The notes beneath the pieces are model-generated. The model ran no database searches. It worked only from the letters and a program-made list of their open reading frames with translations, and was not told where the DNA came from. Shown one piece after another: positions 1-8,531 of a DNA stretch of 64,000 nt; position 1 is the first letter of the stretch, and each line of letters begins with the position of its first letter. Source of the stretch: Fibrobacteria bacterium (GTDB lineage: Bacteria; Fibrobacterota; Fibrobacteria; UBA5070); NCBI GenBank assembly GCA_020633825.1, contig JACKCV010000001.1, forward strand, positions 683,001-747,000, in the 5' to 3' direction. The translations under genes were made by a program, and so were the position numbers.

Positions 1-117
1 AAGTGCAAGTTTTCGTCCGACCGTTTCCTGATCAGCGGCAAGGTGATGGTGATCCATGAAGAGGGGCAAGGCGCCGGGATCGCCGTTGAGCTCCGTCCCA
101 CCGGCCTTCGGTATTGA
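1..117 (+). CDS. 3' end of a tandem lipoprotein gene (copy 0, cut by window edge)
   Basis: The first 117 bases match the last 117 bases of the three complete lipoprotein genes that follow, ending in a TGA stop. This is therefore the C-terminal end of a further copy whose start lies left of the window. The array has at least four members. Confidence 0.85.
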   Translation, partial: KCKFSSDRFLISGKVMVIHEEGQGAGIAVELRPTGLRY

Positions 118-145
118 CCGCATTCCACTCCGGAGATCCCCGCCC

Positions 146-760
146 ATGAAGATGCCGAATTCCGTCCGTTTCCATTGCCTAGCCGCCGTTGTCGGGTTCA
201 CCTTCAGCTTGCTGGCAGGTTGCAAGCCTCATGCCGAGCACGGCACCTTCGACGAGGAGAATGCCATCACCGTGGTGGACATCGCCAAGCTGGGCCTGGC
301 GGAAGCGAAGAAACGCTACGAAGGCAAGGTCGTGACGTTCAAGGGCCCGTTGGAACCGACGGGAGTGCGGGGAATGAACGGAGCCAAACCCAACACCTGC
401 ATCCAGGGGTTTCTGAGGCGCTTCCGGAGCCTTTCGGAGGAAATTCCCAGCAGCGTACCAGGAACGAATTATCAAGACGGTGGCCTCTACGTGTACTTCA
501 ACTTCGGGGATGAAGTTGCCGAATGGCTCTCCGGCACGGGCACCGCCCCCCAAGTCATTCCCGTGGAGAACCTTCTGACTCTGGAGGAAGATGTCTGTGA
601 CACCGCACATGTTTGCTCGGAAGGGGATTTGGCGGGGGACCGCAAGTGCAAGTTTTCGTCCGACCGTTTCCTGATCAGCGGCAAGGTGATGGTGATCCAT
701 GAAGAGGGGCAAGGCGCCGGGATCGCCGTTGAGCTCCGTCCCACCGGCCTTCGGTATTAA
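146..760 (+). CDS. Tandem lipoprotein, copy A (204 aa)
   Basis: Predicted lipoprotein. The N-terminus is a short basic and hydrophobic signal ending in a lipobox read as L-A-G-C at about residues 22-25, followed by KPHAEHG. The ATG at 146 was chosen because it places the signal peptide at the N-terminus and has GGAG about 10 bases upstream; an in-frame upstream ATG at 56 falls inside the previous copy. The mature part contains KKRYEGKVVTFKGPLEP, which resembles the strand pattern of tRNA_anti-like (OB-fold) periplasmic proteins. A cysteine pair lies near the C-terminus (DVCDTAHVC). It is almost identical to copies B and C. Function unknown; a role as a periplasmic immunity protein for the adjacent effector-like operon is inference only. 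Confidence 0.8.
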   Translation: MKMPNSVRFHCLAAVVGFTFSLLAGCKPHAEHGTFDEENAITVVDIAKLGLAEAKKRYEGKVVTFKGPLEPTGVRGMNGAKPNTCIQGFLRRFRSLSEEIPSSVPGTNYQDGGLYVYFNFGDEVAEWLSGTGTAPQVIPVENLLTLEEDVCDTAHVCSEGDLAGDRKCKFSSDRFLISGKVMVIHEEGQGAGIAVELRPTGLRY

Positions 761-788
761 CCCTATTCCACTCCGGAGATCCCTGCCC

Positions 789-1403
789 ATGAAGATGCCG
801 AATTCCGTCCGTTCCATTTTCCTGGCCGCCGTTGTGGGTTTCACCTTCAGCGTGTTGTCCGGTTGCAAGCCTCATGCCGAGCACGGCACCCTCGACGAGG
901 AGAACGCCATCACCGTGGTGGACATCGCCAAGCTGGGCCTGGCGGAAGCCAAGAAGCGCTACGAAGGCAAGGTCGTGACGTTCAAGGGCCCGTTGGAGCC
1001 AACCGGGGTTGCGGGAATGAACGGAGCCAAACCCAACACCTGCATCCAGGGGTTTGTTAAGAGTTTCTGGAGCCTTCCGGAGAAAGTCCCCAGCACCGTT
1101 CCTGGAACGAATTATCAATACGGCGGCCTCTACGTGTACTTCAACTTCGGAGATGAAGTTGCCGAATGGCTCTCCGGCAGGGGCACCGACCCCCAAGTCA
1201 TTCCGGTGGAGCACCTTCTGACTCTGGAAGAAGATGTCTGTGACACCGCACATGTCTGCTCGGAAGGGGATTTGGCGGGGGATCGCAAGTGCAAGTTTTC
1301 GTCCGACCGTTTCCTGATCAGCGGCAAGGTGATGGTGATCCATGAAGAGGGGCAAGGCGCCGGGATCGCCGTTCGGCTCCGTCCCACCGGCCTTCGGTAT
1401 TAA
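789..1403 (+). CDS. Tandem lipoprotein, copy B (204 aa)
   Basis: Second complete copy, starting exactly 643 bases after copy A and ending 643 bases after it. The lipobox reads L-S-G-C here instead of L-A-G-C. Differences from copy A cluster in the signal peptide and in the middle (the region after the conserved NTCIQGF), while the last roughly 60 residues are nearly invariant. The same GGAG ribosome-binding sequence precedes the ATG. An OB-fold-like YEGKVVTFKG segment is present. The product is predicted to be membrane-anchored in the periplasm; function unknown. Confidence 0.8.
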   Translation: MKMPNSVRSIFLAAVVGFTFSVLSGCKPHAEHGTLDEENAITVVDIAKLGLAEAKKRYEGKVVTFKGPLEPTGVAGMNGAKPNTCIQGFVKSFWSLPEKVPSTVPGTNYQYGGLYVYFNFGDEVAEWLSGRGTDPQVIPVEHLLTLEEDVCDTAHVCSEGDLAGDRKCKFSSDRFLISGKVMVIHEEGQGAGIAVRLRPTGLRY

Positions 1404-1431
1404 CCCTATTCCACTCCGGAGATCCCCGCCC

Positions 1432-2046
1432 ATGAAGATGCCGAATTCCGTCCATTTCTATTGCCTGGCCGCCGTTGTGGGTTTCACCTTCAGCGTGTTG
1501 TCCGGTTGCAAGCCTCATGCCGAGCACGGCACCCTCGACGAGGAGAACGCCATCACCGTGGTGGACATCGCCAAGCTGGGCCTGGCGGAAGCCAAGAAGC
1601 GCTACGAAGGCAAGGTCGTGACGTTCAAGGGTCCGTTGGAGCCGGCGGGAGTGCGGGGAATGAACGGAGCCAAACCCAACACCTGCATCCAGGGGTTTGT
1701 TAAGAGTTTCTGGAGCCTGCCGGAGAAAATTCCCAGCAGCGTACCAGGAACGAATTATCAAGGTGGAGGCCTCTACGTGTACTTCAACTTCGGGGATGAA
1801 GTAGCCGAATGGCTCTCCGGCAGGGGCACCGACCCCCAAGTCATTCCGGTGGAGAACCTTCTGACTCTGGAAGAAGATGTCTGTGACACCGCACATGTTT
1901 GCTCGGAAGGGGATTTGGCGGGGGACCGCAAGTGCAAGTTTTCGTCCGACCGTTTCCTGATCAGCGGCAAGGTGATGGTGATCCATGAAGAAGTGCAAGG
2001 CGCCGGGATCGCCGTTCGGCTCCGTCCCACCGGCCTTCGGTATTGA
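1432..2046 (+). CDS. Tandem lipoprotein, copy C (204 aa)
   Basis: Third complete and last copy of the array, again at 643-base spacing. It keeps the L-S-G-C lipobox, the OB-fold-like segment and the C-terminal cysteine pair. The gene stops four bases before the end of the convergent 1129-aa gene, so the array directly abuts the effector-like operon tail to tail. Conservation of the reading frame in all copies, with substitutions scattered through the coding part, argues that the copies are expressed rather than decaying. Confidence 0.8.
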   Translation: MKMPNSVHFYCLAAVVGFTFSVLSGCKPHAEHGTLDEENAITVVDIAKLGLAEAKKRYEGKVVTFKGPLEPAGVRGMNGAKPNTCIQGFVKSFWSLPEKIPSSVPGTNYQGGGLYVYFNFGDEVAEWLSGRGTDPQVIPVENLLTLEEDVCDTAHVCSEGDLAGDRKCKFSSDRFLISGKVMVIHEEVQGAGIAVRLRPTGLRY

Positions 2047-2049
2047 CGT

Positions 2050-5000
2050 CTAGTTGGTTCGGACTCGGATCAAACGCTCCGTGTCCATGTCGTTGCGTGG
2101 GGCCAAATGGCGGTTGAGGGTTCCACAGACATGAGGAACCACGCTGATCCACGGATAAACTTCCCACACATTTTCGGTTTCGGTGGGAAATTCCAACTGG
2201 TGCAGCGGAATCCGGAGCAGTCCTTCCCGCCCGGATTCTCTGTATTTCGATCCCGATTCGATCAATACCAACTTCCAGGGTTCCCTGCCCTGGTTCAGGA
2301 TCCTGGATGATTTCCCATGGCTGTATTCCCGCATTTGCACCCAAAGGACATCATCCAGGAAATTCTCCAGTTGCACATGGATCTTGAGCAGTCCGGGCTC
2401 GGCCACCAGTTTGCAAGTCTGGAGGCGCGGGGGGGCCAGGGTCAATGGGTCGGACTTGCTGAAAGTGTTTCCCAGGAAACTGGCATGCAGGAATACCTCG
2501 GTGGGGGCCTCGGATGTCGTGAGATTCGTCAAGAACTGACCCGCCGCCGACAATCCCAAATTGGGATCATCGACCTCCTCGCGACCGAGCACGCGGTTGG
2601 CGAGGCCCACAACCACTCCCAGGGCGTCGCCCACGACCCCGACCTCCGACTCCACGGTTTTTGTGCTGCAGGTCCACGTTCCGGCGGCGGTTTGGAACGC
2701 TTCGCGCGGTATTTTGCGGCAAGTCAGATGGAGGAGCGCTTCCATGATTGTATGGCCATCCGGTTGGATGTACGAGATCGCCTCTTGGGGCAGGTCTCCG
2801 ATCGAGGTGTCGGTTTCGGATGCGGTCTGGCGCAAGCTCCACGTCACTTCGGGCTGGAACAGGTCCTTGTATCCCAACCTGAAGGTCGCTGGCTGCCCCC
2901 AAATCAGAGGAGCTTTCTCGCCTTTGCGCCAAATCCGGTTATCAAGCTCTCCCTTCCCCCAATTGTATGCGAGGTCCTTTGCGTCATAGGCTTTTCCCAG
3001 CACCTTGCCGTCCGCGGACAGCCGAAGCGTCAAGGCATCGGCGGAGGCCAATCCAGGTAGTTCCAGGATAGGGTAATCGGCCTTGACCACGGAAATGTGG
3101 GCCCGTGCCGCTATGGAAACTCCGAGTGTGGCCATGCAGTTCTCGAGCGACATGGACTGGCCGTACCCATTGGCTTCGCCCCCCAAAAACGACCAATCGC
3201 TCGCCCCTGTGGAAGGATTCCATCGGTACGAAAAACCAAGACTGGCTTTCGCTGCCAGCTCGGCGACCACCTCCATGTCGAAGGCCGTGAAATCGTTGAG
3301 CTGCTTGAGGATGCGGAAGAAGGCGAAGGAGGTGGGAACCTCCGTGGGGGCTTGTTCCTGTAGTCGACGAGTCTCGGCTCGGGCGGCTTCGTGCTCGGCC
3401 CGCAATTGGTCCTGGGAGGCCTTCTTGTCGCCATTGAGGGCGGAGTTTTTTGCCGCCTGTTCGCCATCCCACAACCCGCTCCACAAGGCGCGCAATCCCA
3501 ACGATCCTTTCAGGGTCCCTTCCCCCACGATTCGGAACGACACCATCCAGTCCTTCGTTTCGTCCCCTGGCTCAAGGGTGATGACCAGCTTGAGTTCCGC
3601 AGTGGCCGTGAGATCGAAGCTCCAGACCAGAGGAACCCCCGGCATGGGAAGCGGGGCTCCGAGGGGTTTCGGGAAGCGCTGGGATTTCGTCCAATCGAAC
3701 GCTGGAACCGACAGGGAGATCTTGCCGCCATCCAAGGAAAAGCTGGCTTTGGTGGCGCCCCTGGCAACGCGCCCCAAACCAATCCCCTTCTTCTTCCGGG
3801 CCGCTTCCAAAGCCTTGTTGCGCTCTTCGGCCAACTCCTTCTCGCGCCCCGCGCGAGCCTTGTTGGCCGCGACTTCGGACATCGAAAAGTCGATGCGTTG
3901 TTCCAGGAGTTCTTCGCGCGCCAGCGCACGTTTCATGCAGAATTCGGCATATTCCGTAGGTCCATCCACCAAGCTCAAATCCCACAAGGCGCTGTAGAGC
4001 TTGGACCAGAGGAGGAACATCCCCTTGTTGTTCGCGCCGGCCTTCGCCACGGCCTGCAGGGGCGACATGGGTTCCAGTCCGCCGCAGGCATAGGCTGCCA
4101 GGATGTTGGCCAGATCCAAGGTTTCCAGCAATTGAATCAGGGTTCGTGCTTTGTCCTTGTTGAAATCCTCCGGCCACTTCACGCCTGCGGGGAGATGGGC
4201 CGGGGGCGATTTAGGAGTCGTCTTCCACTGCTTCAAGCCCAGCTGAAGCCCTTTGGCGACGATGCCTGCGACCACGGCGGCCAGGGCCGCCGCGATGATC
4301 TCCGCACCCGCCTTGGAGTCGGCGGGCTTGAGCATGGCCTCGAGCTCTTCCAACAACTCCATCGCCCGTTCATGGAAAACCACCGCGTACAGAGGCGCCG
4401 CCTGGTGGATTTTCTCCGGGTCTTCGGGGCCTACGAACAGACGGTCCCGCAGGAAGGCATGGGATGCCAATTTCCGGAATTTTCCCCCTTCCATGGAGAT
4501 GCCCCGCGAGGGATCCATTTCGTCCATACGCTCGGGGAGGATGTTCGTTTCGTCGTCGGAGGGCTCCATGCCCCACTCGACACCGGAATCGCGCACCCAG
4601 ACCTTGAGCCAACAACCGGCTTCGAAATCGGAATCGGGGCGCGATGCGCCGCCCTGCTTCTTTCCTCGGGCGACATCCCCAGCGGTTCGTTCGTTGCGGA
4701 TTTCCACGCGGATCTTGTAGACGAAACGGTTTGGTCCGAGCTGCTCCACGCTCCATTGCGAAGCGGGAATCTCGCGATCGGCTCCGACCCCATTCTCCCA
4801 ATCCTTGCGGTGGCACCGGGTGCCTCCTGTGGGGATCCAGTATTCGGCCCATCCGCTGCGAGGGAAATCGTCCAGGCATTCCCGGTTGTCGGCGGCATGA
4901 CAAGAATTGTTTCCGCCGATGTTCGCCGGTTGCAGGAACGCCCACAGCTTAAGGTCCGGAATCACACCCTTTTGACTGGTAGGTGGTGGTCCTTTTGTGG

Positions 5001-5439
5001 TCACCTCGATGCGGATCCATTGGAAGATCTTGGTGCAGACCTTCGCCTGGATCGGCATCGACAGTTTCTGAACTCCTTGTTCGATCTGTCTGTGGGTGGC
5101 GTTCTTCCCGACGCGAAGCTGGTCGGTCGTCGAGGGCGGGGACTTGGGGGAGGGCAGCGGGATGGCGATCTGGACGGGGGCCATCTGCGTCTTGGCGAGG
5201 ATGTCCGCGGGTGGCGTGAACACGCCGCCCGCACCGAGCCCTTTGATGGACCTGGTGTCGAAAAAGGTCTTCTGCTTGATCTTCGTGTCGCCTTCGAGCC
5301 TCACGAATGGAAACGGGGTGGTCCCGTGCAGGTCTGCGACGTCGTGGGTCGCCCACTCGATCAGTACCGACTCCCATCGGGAGTCGATCGTTTTGATCCT
5401 TCGGGATGCCGCACTGGTCTTGGGTTTCGGGGATGCCAT
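2050..5439 (-). CDS. Large protein of unknown function, last gene of T6SS-effector-like operon (1129 aa)
   Basis: I do not recognise this family. No signal peptide is visible. The N-terminal half carries several Cys/His-containing stretches (for example CHAADNRECLDDF and TRCHRKDW). Near residues 355-400 lies an Ala/Val-rich segment (AAALAAVVAGIVAKGLQLG) that could be membrane-active. A charged coiled-coil-like stretch (REKELAEERNKALEAARKKK) follows, and the C-terminal half is beta-rich. Start: ATG at 5439 preceded by GAGGACTCCCACG. It lies 11 bases downstream of the LysM gene, so it belongs to the leftward operon with PAAR and DUF2169. Size, position and context would suit a secreted effector or a structural partner; both are inference. 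Confidence 0.6.
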   Translation of the reverse strand: MASPKPKTSAASRRIKTIDSRWESVLIEWATHDVADLHGTTPFPFVRLEGDTKIKQKTFFDTRSIKGLGAGGVFTPPADILAKTQMAPVQIAIPLPSPKSPPSTTDQLRVGKNATHRQIEQGVQKLSMPIQAKVCTKIFQWIRIEVTTKGPPPTSQKGVIPDLKLWAFLQPANIGGNNSCHAADNRECLDDFPRSGWAEYWIPTGGTRCHRKDWENGVGADREIPASQWSVEQLGPNRFVYKIRVEIRNERTAGDVARGKKQGGASRPDSDFEAGCWLKVWVRDSGVEWGMEPSDDETNILPERMDEMDPSRGISMEGGKFRKLASHAFLRDRLFVGPEDPEKIHQAAPLYAVVFHERAMELLEELEAMLKPADSKAGAEIIAAALAAVVAGIVAKGLQLGLKQWKTTPKSPPAHLPAGVKWPEDFNKDKARTLIQLLETLDLANILAAYACGGLEPMSPLQAVAKAGANNKGMFLLWSKLYSALWDLSLVDGPTEYAEFCMKRALAREELLEQRIDFSMSEVAANKARAGREKELAEERNKALEAARKKKGIGLGRVARGATKASFSLDGGKISLSVPAFDWTKSQRFPKPLGAPLPMPGVPLVWSFDLTATAELKLVITLEPGDETKDWMVSFRIVGEGTLKGSLGLRALWSGLWDGEQAAKNSALNGDKKASQDQLRAEHEAARAETRRLQEQAPTEVPTSFAFFRILKQLNDFTAFDMEVVAELAAKASLGFSYRWNPSTGASDWSFLGGEANGYGQSMSLENCMATLGVSIAARAHISVVKADYPILELPGLASADALTLRLSADGKVLGKAYDAKDLAYNWGKGELDNRIWRKGEKAPLIWGQPATFRLGYKDLFQPEVTWSLRQTASETDTSIGDLPQEAISYIQPDGHTIMEALLHLTCRKIPREAFQTAAGTWTCSTKTVESEVGVVGDALGVVVGLANRVLGREEVDDPNLGLSAAGQFLTNLTTSEAPTEVFLHASFLGNTFSKSDPLTLAPPRLQTCKLVAEPGLLKIHVQLENFLDDVLWVQMREYSHGKSSRILNQGREPWKLVLIESGSKYRESGREGLLRIPLHQLEFPTETENVWEVYPWISVVPHVCGTLNRHLAPRNDMDTERLIRVRTN

Positions 5440-5450
5440 CGTGGGAGTCC

Positions 5451-6680
5451 TCAGGGAAGCTTGAAGTTCGAAATCTTGCCAGCGACGCGGGAAATCGCCG
5501 CCTTGGCCGCGTCCACCCGATCCTTCAAATCGTGGAGACCCGGTATGCCGGCGGATTGGGGATCATCCCAGCCCTTGTCGACCTCGATCTCGCGGAGTGG
5601 AGGTTCTCTCAGTTGCCTGGAGGCCAACCCCGACATCTCCGAACCCCCCTCCGGCTCTTTCAGGAACTCTTCGTAGCTGGGCCAGCGGCGACCGTGGAAT
5701 CCGATGGCCACACCGTCGACCCAAACGGCCAGGTGCTCGATGTCCGGGACCAGGACATCCAGGTCGTCACCCGAGGCGAGTTCGATCTCGTGCAGGAGCA
5801 ACGGTGTGGGGGCGTAGCGATAGACCTGGCAACGCACGGGCTCCTTGAATTCCAGAACGGCATCGTTGGCATCCAAGAGTGTCAGGCTCAGATACTTGCC
5901 GGGATACTGGTAGCCCTTGTCGGTCAGGTACTCGTCCCATTGGTTTTCCCGGAACCACTCCACCAGTGGATTCTTCGTGGTGTCGGGGAGCTTGAGGACA
6001 TCTCCGACCCTGATCAGGTCCCAATTGTCGCCCAGGGTATCCTTGTTCAATTCCCACAACAGCCGCCAATCGCGTATCCCGTGGATGGCGGCGATCTCGG
6101 ACAAGCATTGGCCCTTGACCACCGTGTGGGTTTCGTCCTGGAGCTCTTGCGTGTGGGGCTCGGGGGCATGCTGGATGTACGCGCACAGGGCTCCGAAAAG
6201 ATCGCCCACGAGTTCGAGGGGATCCATCTCGCCGATTTCCTCGTCATCGCTTCCCTGGTCCTCGGATTTGTGCCACGGACCGTCGTACCAGCCGAGGGTA
6301 CCCAGATACCGGGCGAGTCGCTCGACGGAAAGATCTTCCATTGCGTCCTTGTTCAGCTCGTAGGGGAACGTGTCGAGGTTCCCTTTCCCTTCGAGACCTT
6401 CGTCCGTCGCTCCGTAGAGGAGCATGAACCGGCTCGGCATCAGGAGCGGATCGTTGTCGGCGTGCTTCTGTTCGGTAAGCCGACAGATTTCGACATAGTC
6501 CAGGTGCTCGACGCCCAGCAAAGCCGTTTCGTAGCCATGCTCCTTCTCGATCTTCGCCAGCCGATCGGCAAGCTTCTTGATGGTGAGGCGAGGGACGTGA
6601 GTGACATCCTCTGGTATACCGGCCAAGACCATGGGCGACGATTCATGGGTGGATTTCTTCCTCACATCATTCTCCATCAT
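5451..6680 (-). CDS. LysM-domain protein in T6SS-effector-like operon (409 aa)
   Basis: A LysM-like module is visible around the middle (HTVVKGQCLSEIAAIHGI, then an Asn/Asp-rich middle and IRVGDVLKLPD), which in known families binds peptidoglycan or chitin. No signal peptide is seen. The N-terminal part is rich in charged residues and has no recognisable domain. The ATG pair at 6680/6677 overlaps the end of the upstream lipoprotein gene by about a dozen bases, indicating translational coupling. LysM proteins are common accessory or adaptor proteins of contractile injection systems, so this may link the operon's payload to a spike or to the cell wall. Confidence 0.65.
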   Translation of the reverse strand: MMENDVRKKSTHESSPMVLAGIPEDVTHVPRLTIKKLADRLAKIEKEHGYETALLGVEHLDYVEICRLTEQKHADNDPLLMPSRFMLLYGATDEGLEGKGNLDTFPYELNKDAMEDLSVERLARYLGTLGWYDGPWHKSEDQGSDDEEIGEMDPLELVGDLFGALCAYIQHAPEPHTQELQDETHTVVKGQCLSEIAAIHGIRDWRLLWELNKDTLGDNWDLIRVGDVLKLPDTTKNPLVEWFRENQWDEYLTDKGYQYPGKYLSLTLLDANDAVLEFKEPVRCQVYRYAPTPLLLHEIELASGDDLDVLVPDIEHLAVWVDGVAIGFHGRRWPSYEEFLKEPEGGSEMSGLASRQLREPPLREIEVDKGWDDPQSAGIPGLHDLKDRVDAAKAAISRVAGKISNFKLP

Positions 6681-7476
6681 TCCAGAGGACGAAGTTGGCG
6701 ATCTTCCATCCATTTTCCCGGTGGATCAAACGCAGCGAAAGCCCAAGTCCCGCTTGGTCGATCAGGTTCTCGCCCGGTACCCAGCCGGATCGGCCATCGG
6801 GCGTGACGACCTTCATCCACTTGATTCCGATCAAGCCAGAGTATCCTTCAGGTTCGAAGCCCCCCGCCTGTTCCAGCCTGCAAACCATGCGAGAATCAAT
6901 CTTGCCGAGCGAGTTGCCTTCTATCGCATCCAGAAGGCTGGCGCTGGTATCACGGACAAGAATTCGGCAGGAGTCGGGTTCGTCCAATTCCTCATCCGGA
7001 TCGCCACTGGCATTTGTAGCGTATAAGCTCAAGTTTCCATTGATTCCAGGGAAGAAAAATAGCCATTCACCATCACCGTCGTGGAATGCCACAGTGTCAA
7101 TGGAAAGCCCACCTCCTTGACTGGACCAATTTAAAACCTGTGCCGTCGAGTTTGTAAAGTTTGGATTGTTTTGAAAAGCGCCGCCTTCATCCCAAAGACC
7201 AAAAAAGAGGCCATCTTCCCTGGCGCCTTCGGCAAAATGGCGACGAATGAAGTCGAGCCTGGAAATTTTAAGGTCGGCGCGAATGCTATCGATAAAATCA
7301 CCGACACCTGCAGTGTCGTTGGATGTACTTATCGTCTCTACTGGAGGGGGTGCATCGACCAATGCCGTATCGGTTGAACTGGGAATCGTATCGATGGTAT
7401 TCAGGGGCCTTGCCGTATCCTCTGCAGTCTTGCAGCCCCAGATGCTTATCAGAACTAGGAGAGAAATGAATCTCAT
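6667..7476 (-). CDS. Lipoprotein with SH3-like C-terminal motif (269 aa)
   Basis: The N-terminus MRFISLLVLISIWGC is a lipoprotein signal peptide with cysteine at residue 15. A Thr/Ser/Pro-rich linker follows (for example PPPVETISTSND). The C-terminal third contains KVVTPDGRSGWVPGENL, typical of bacterial SH3 domains that contact peptidoglycan. Start 7476 was preferred over 7530 because it puts the signal at the N-terminus and has AAAGG seven bases upstream. It lies between the M15-type peptidase gene and the LysM gene, so it could be the immunity lipoprotein for the peptidase; that is inference from position. Base composition is visibly more AT-rich than in the flanking chromosome. Confidence 0.65.
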   Translation of the reverse strand: MRFISLLVLISIWGCKTAEDTARPLNTIDTIPSSTDTALVDAPPPVETISTSNDTAGVGDFIDSIRADLKISRLDFIRRHFAEGAREDGLFFGLWDEGGAFQNNPNFTNSTAQVLNWSSQGGGLSIDTVAFHDGDGEWLFFFPGINGNLSLYATNASGDPDEELDEPDSCRILVRDTSASLLDAIEGNSLGKIDSRMVCRLEQAGGFEPEGYSGLIGIKWMKVVTPDGRSGWVPGENLIDQAGLGLSLRLIHRENGWKIANFVLWNDGE

Positions 7477-7526
7477 TCTAGGGCCTTTGGAAAGAGTGAT
7501 CCGAATAAATGGAATGCCGACACGCA

Positions 7527-8531
7527 TCATTCCGCAGGCATTTTGGGATTGAATATTTGTGATTTATTCGGGTCGATCCTGGTCTTCCCGTTTGACCGGG
7601 CGAGTAGGGTGACCATTTCCGTCCCATCCAGTCCGATCGTATCTTTGCAAAAGTAGACGTCCGCACGATATTTTTCCGCCCAAGCGCGGACATCGATATG
7701 CACCCAGGTTTTTGCACCTTGGGCGGCAGATTCCATGGAGAAATGGTTCGGGCTCGCCCAACCCATTTTTGCGGCCAATCTATTTTTTGCGATTTCTCGC
7801 ATGGCCTCGACATCTGACAGCCTATTGAAAACCCATGATTTTCCAGCGTTATAAGAAAAATTCATATCGAGAGCTTTTCCCATGTGATTGGTGGTCGGGC
7901 GTCCTTTTTGCTGGTTGCGAATGTGGCAACGATACCCGCTTGAAAACATATTGAATTTGATTTTGTTCTTTTGGTCAAGGGTGGCATAGTACATGAGAGC
8001 TCGAGAAGCCCAAAGGACAGATCGATGAATGCCGGGGTACTCGTATTTGTGCCCGGCTTCATTTTTGGACTTTGCGTATTTCGCGGTGTACTCACCTTTA
8101 AATTGACCTTTTCCGTAGCCTTCGCATTTCCCGCACGGGCACTTCAGCTGCTTCTCAAAATTGATCGGCCAATCTTTTGCGAATTGATCCAATCGAACGG
8201 CGAAGGCTTCATCAACGTCTCCCGATTCAGTTCGAGACATCACGTCTTTCTCGAATTGTTTGACGGCCTGGACCAAGTTCTCATCAAATGCCGTCCCGGG
8301 AAGTACACCCCCGAACCCTGCCAAGCGAATCCTTAGCTCGCTCACGGCCTCACCGGAGTCCCCTTTCCGGAGGATCTTGGTGCCCACGTCAGCTGGGGTC
8401 AAGATCCTTTCGAAGGGGCGCATGGTGGGCACAACCAGCGTATGGTCCGCGATCGAGGTCGGCTTCCAGTTGAGCTGGTACTGCTCCAGATCGGCGAGGA
8501 TTTTCGAGGGTGCTGGGGCGGGTCGATTCAC
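7527..8531 (-). CDS. Peptidoglycan-binding / M15-type peptidase, likely cell-wall effector (334 aa)
   Basis: Two modules are visible. Residues about 48-95 resemble a PG_binding_1 repeat (KGDSGEAVSELRIRLAGFGG). The C-terminal half matches Zn carboxypeptidases of the M15/VanY group: SSGYRCHIRN, then TTNHMGKALDMNF (His and Asp ligands) and WVHIDVR (third His). A Cys-rich CPCGKCEG lies between them. Known members cut peptide stems of peptidoglycan. There is no signal peptide, which fits delivery by a secretion machine. The GTG start at 8531 overlaps the PAAR gene stop in a GTGA arrangement, so the PAAR protein and this enzyme are translationally coupled, the usual arrangement for a spike-tip and its cargo. 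Confidence 0.75.
   Translation of the reverse strand: MNRPAPAPSKILADLEQYQLNWKPTSIADHTLVVPTMRPFERILTPADVGTKILRKGDSGEAVSELRIRLAGFGGVLPGTAFDENLVQAVKQFEKDVMSRTESGDVDEAFAVRLDQFAKDWPINFEKQLKCPCGKCEGYGKGQFKGEYTAKYAKSKNEAGHKYEYPGIHRSVLWASRALMYYATLDQKNKIKFNMFSSGYRCHIRNQQKGRPTTNHMGKALDMNFSYNAGKSWVFNRLSDVEAMREIAKNRLAAKMGWASPNHFSMESAAQGAKTWVHIDVRAWAEKYRADVYFCKDTIGLDGTEMVTLLARSNGKTRIDPNKSQIFNPKMPAE

Larger units (their letters stand above)
1..2046 (+). repeat. 643-bp tandem gene array, at least 4 units
   Basis: Complete gene copies begin at 146, 789 and 1432 and end at 760, 1403 and 2046, giving an exact 643-base period that includes the roughly 28-base spacer carrying the ribosome-binding site. The first unit is truncated by the window start. 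The high identity across coding and spacer sequence indicates recent unequal recombination or ongoing gene conversion. Confidence 0.9.
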
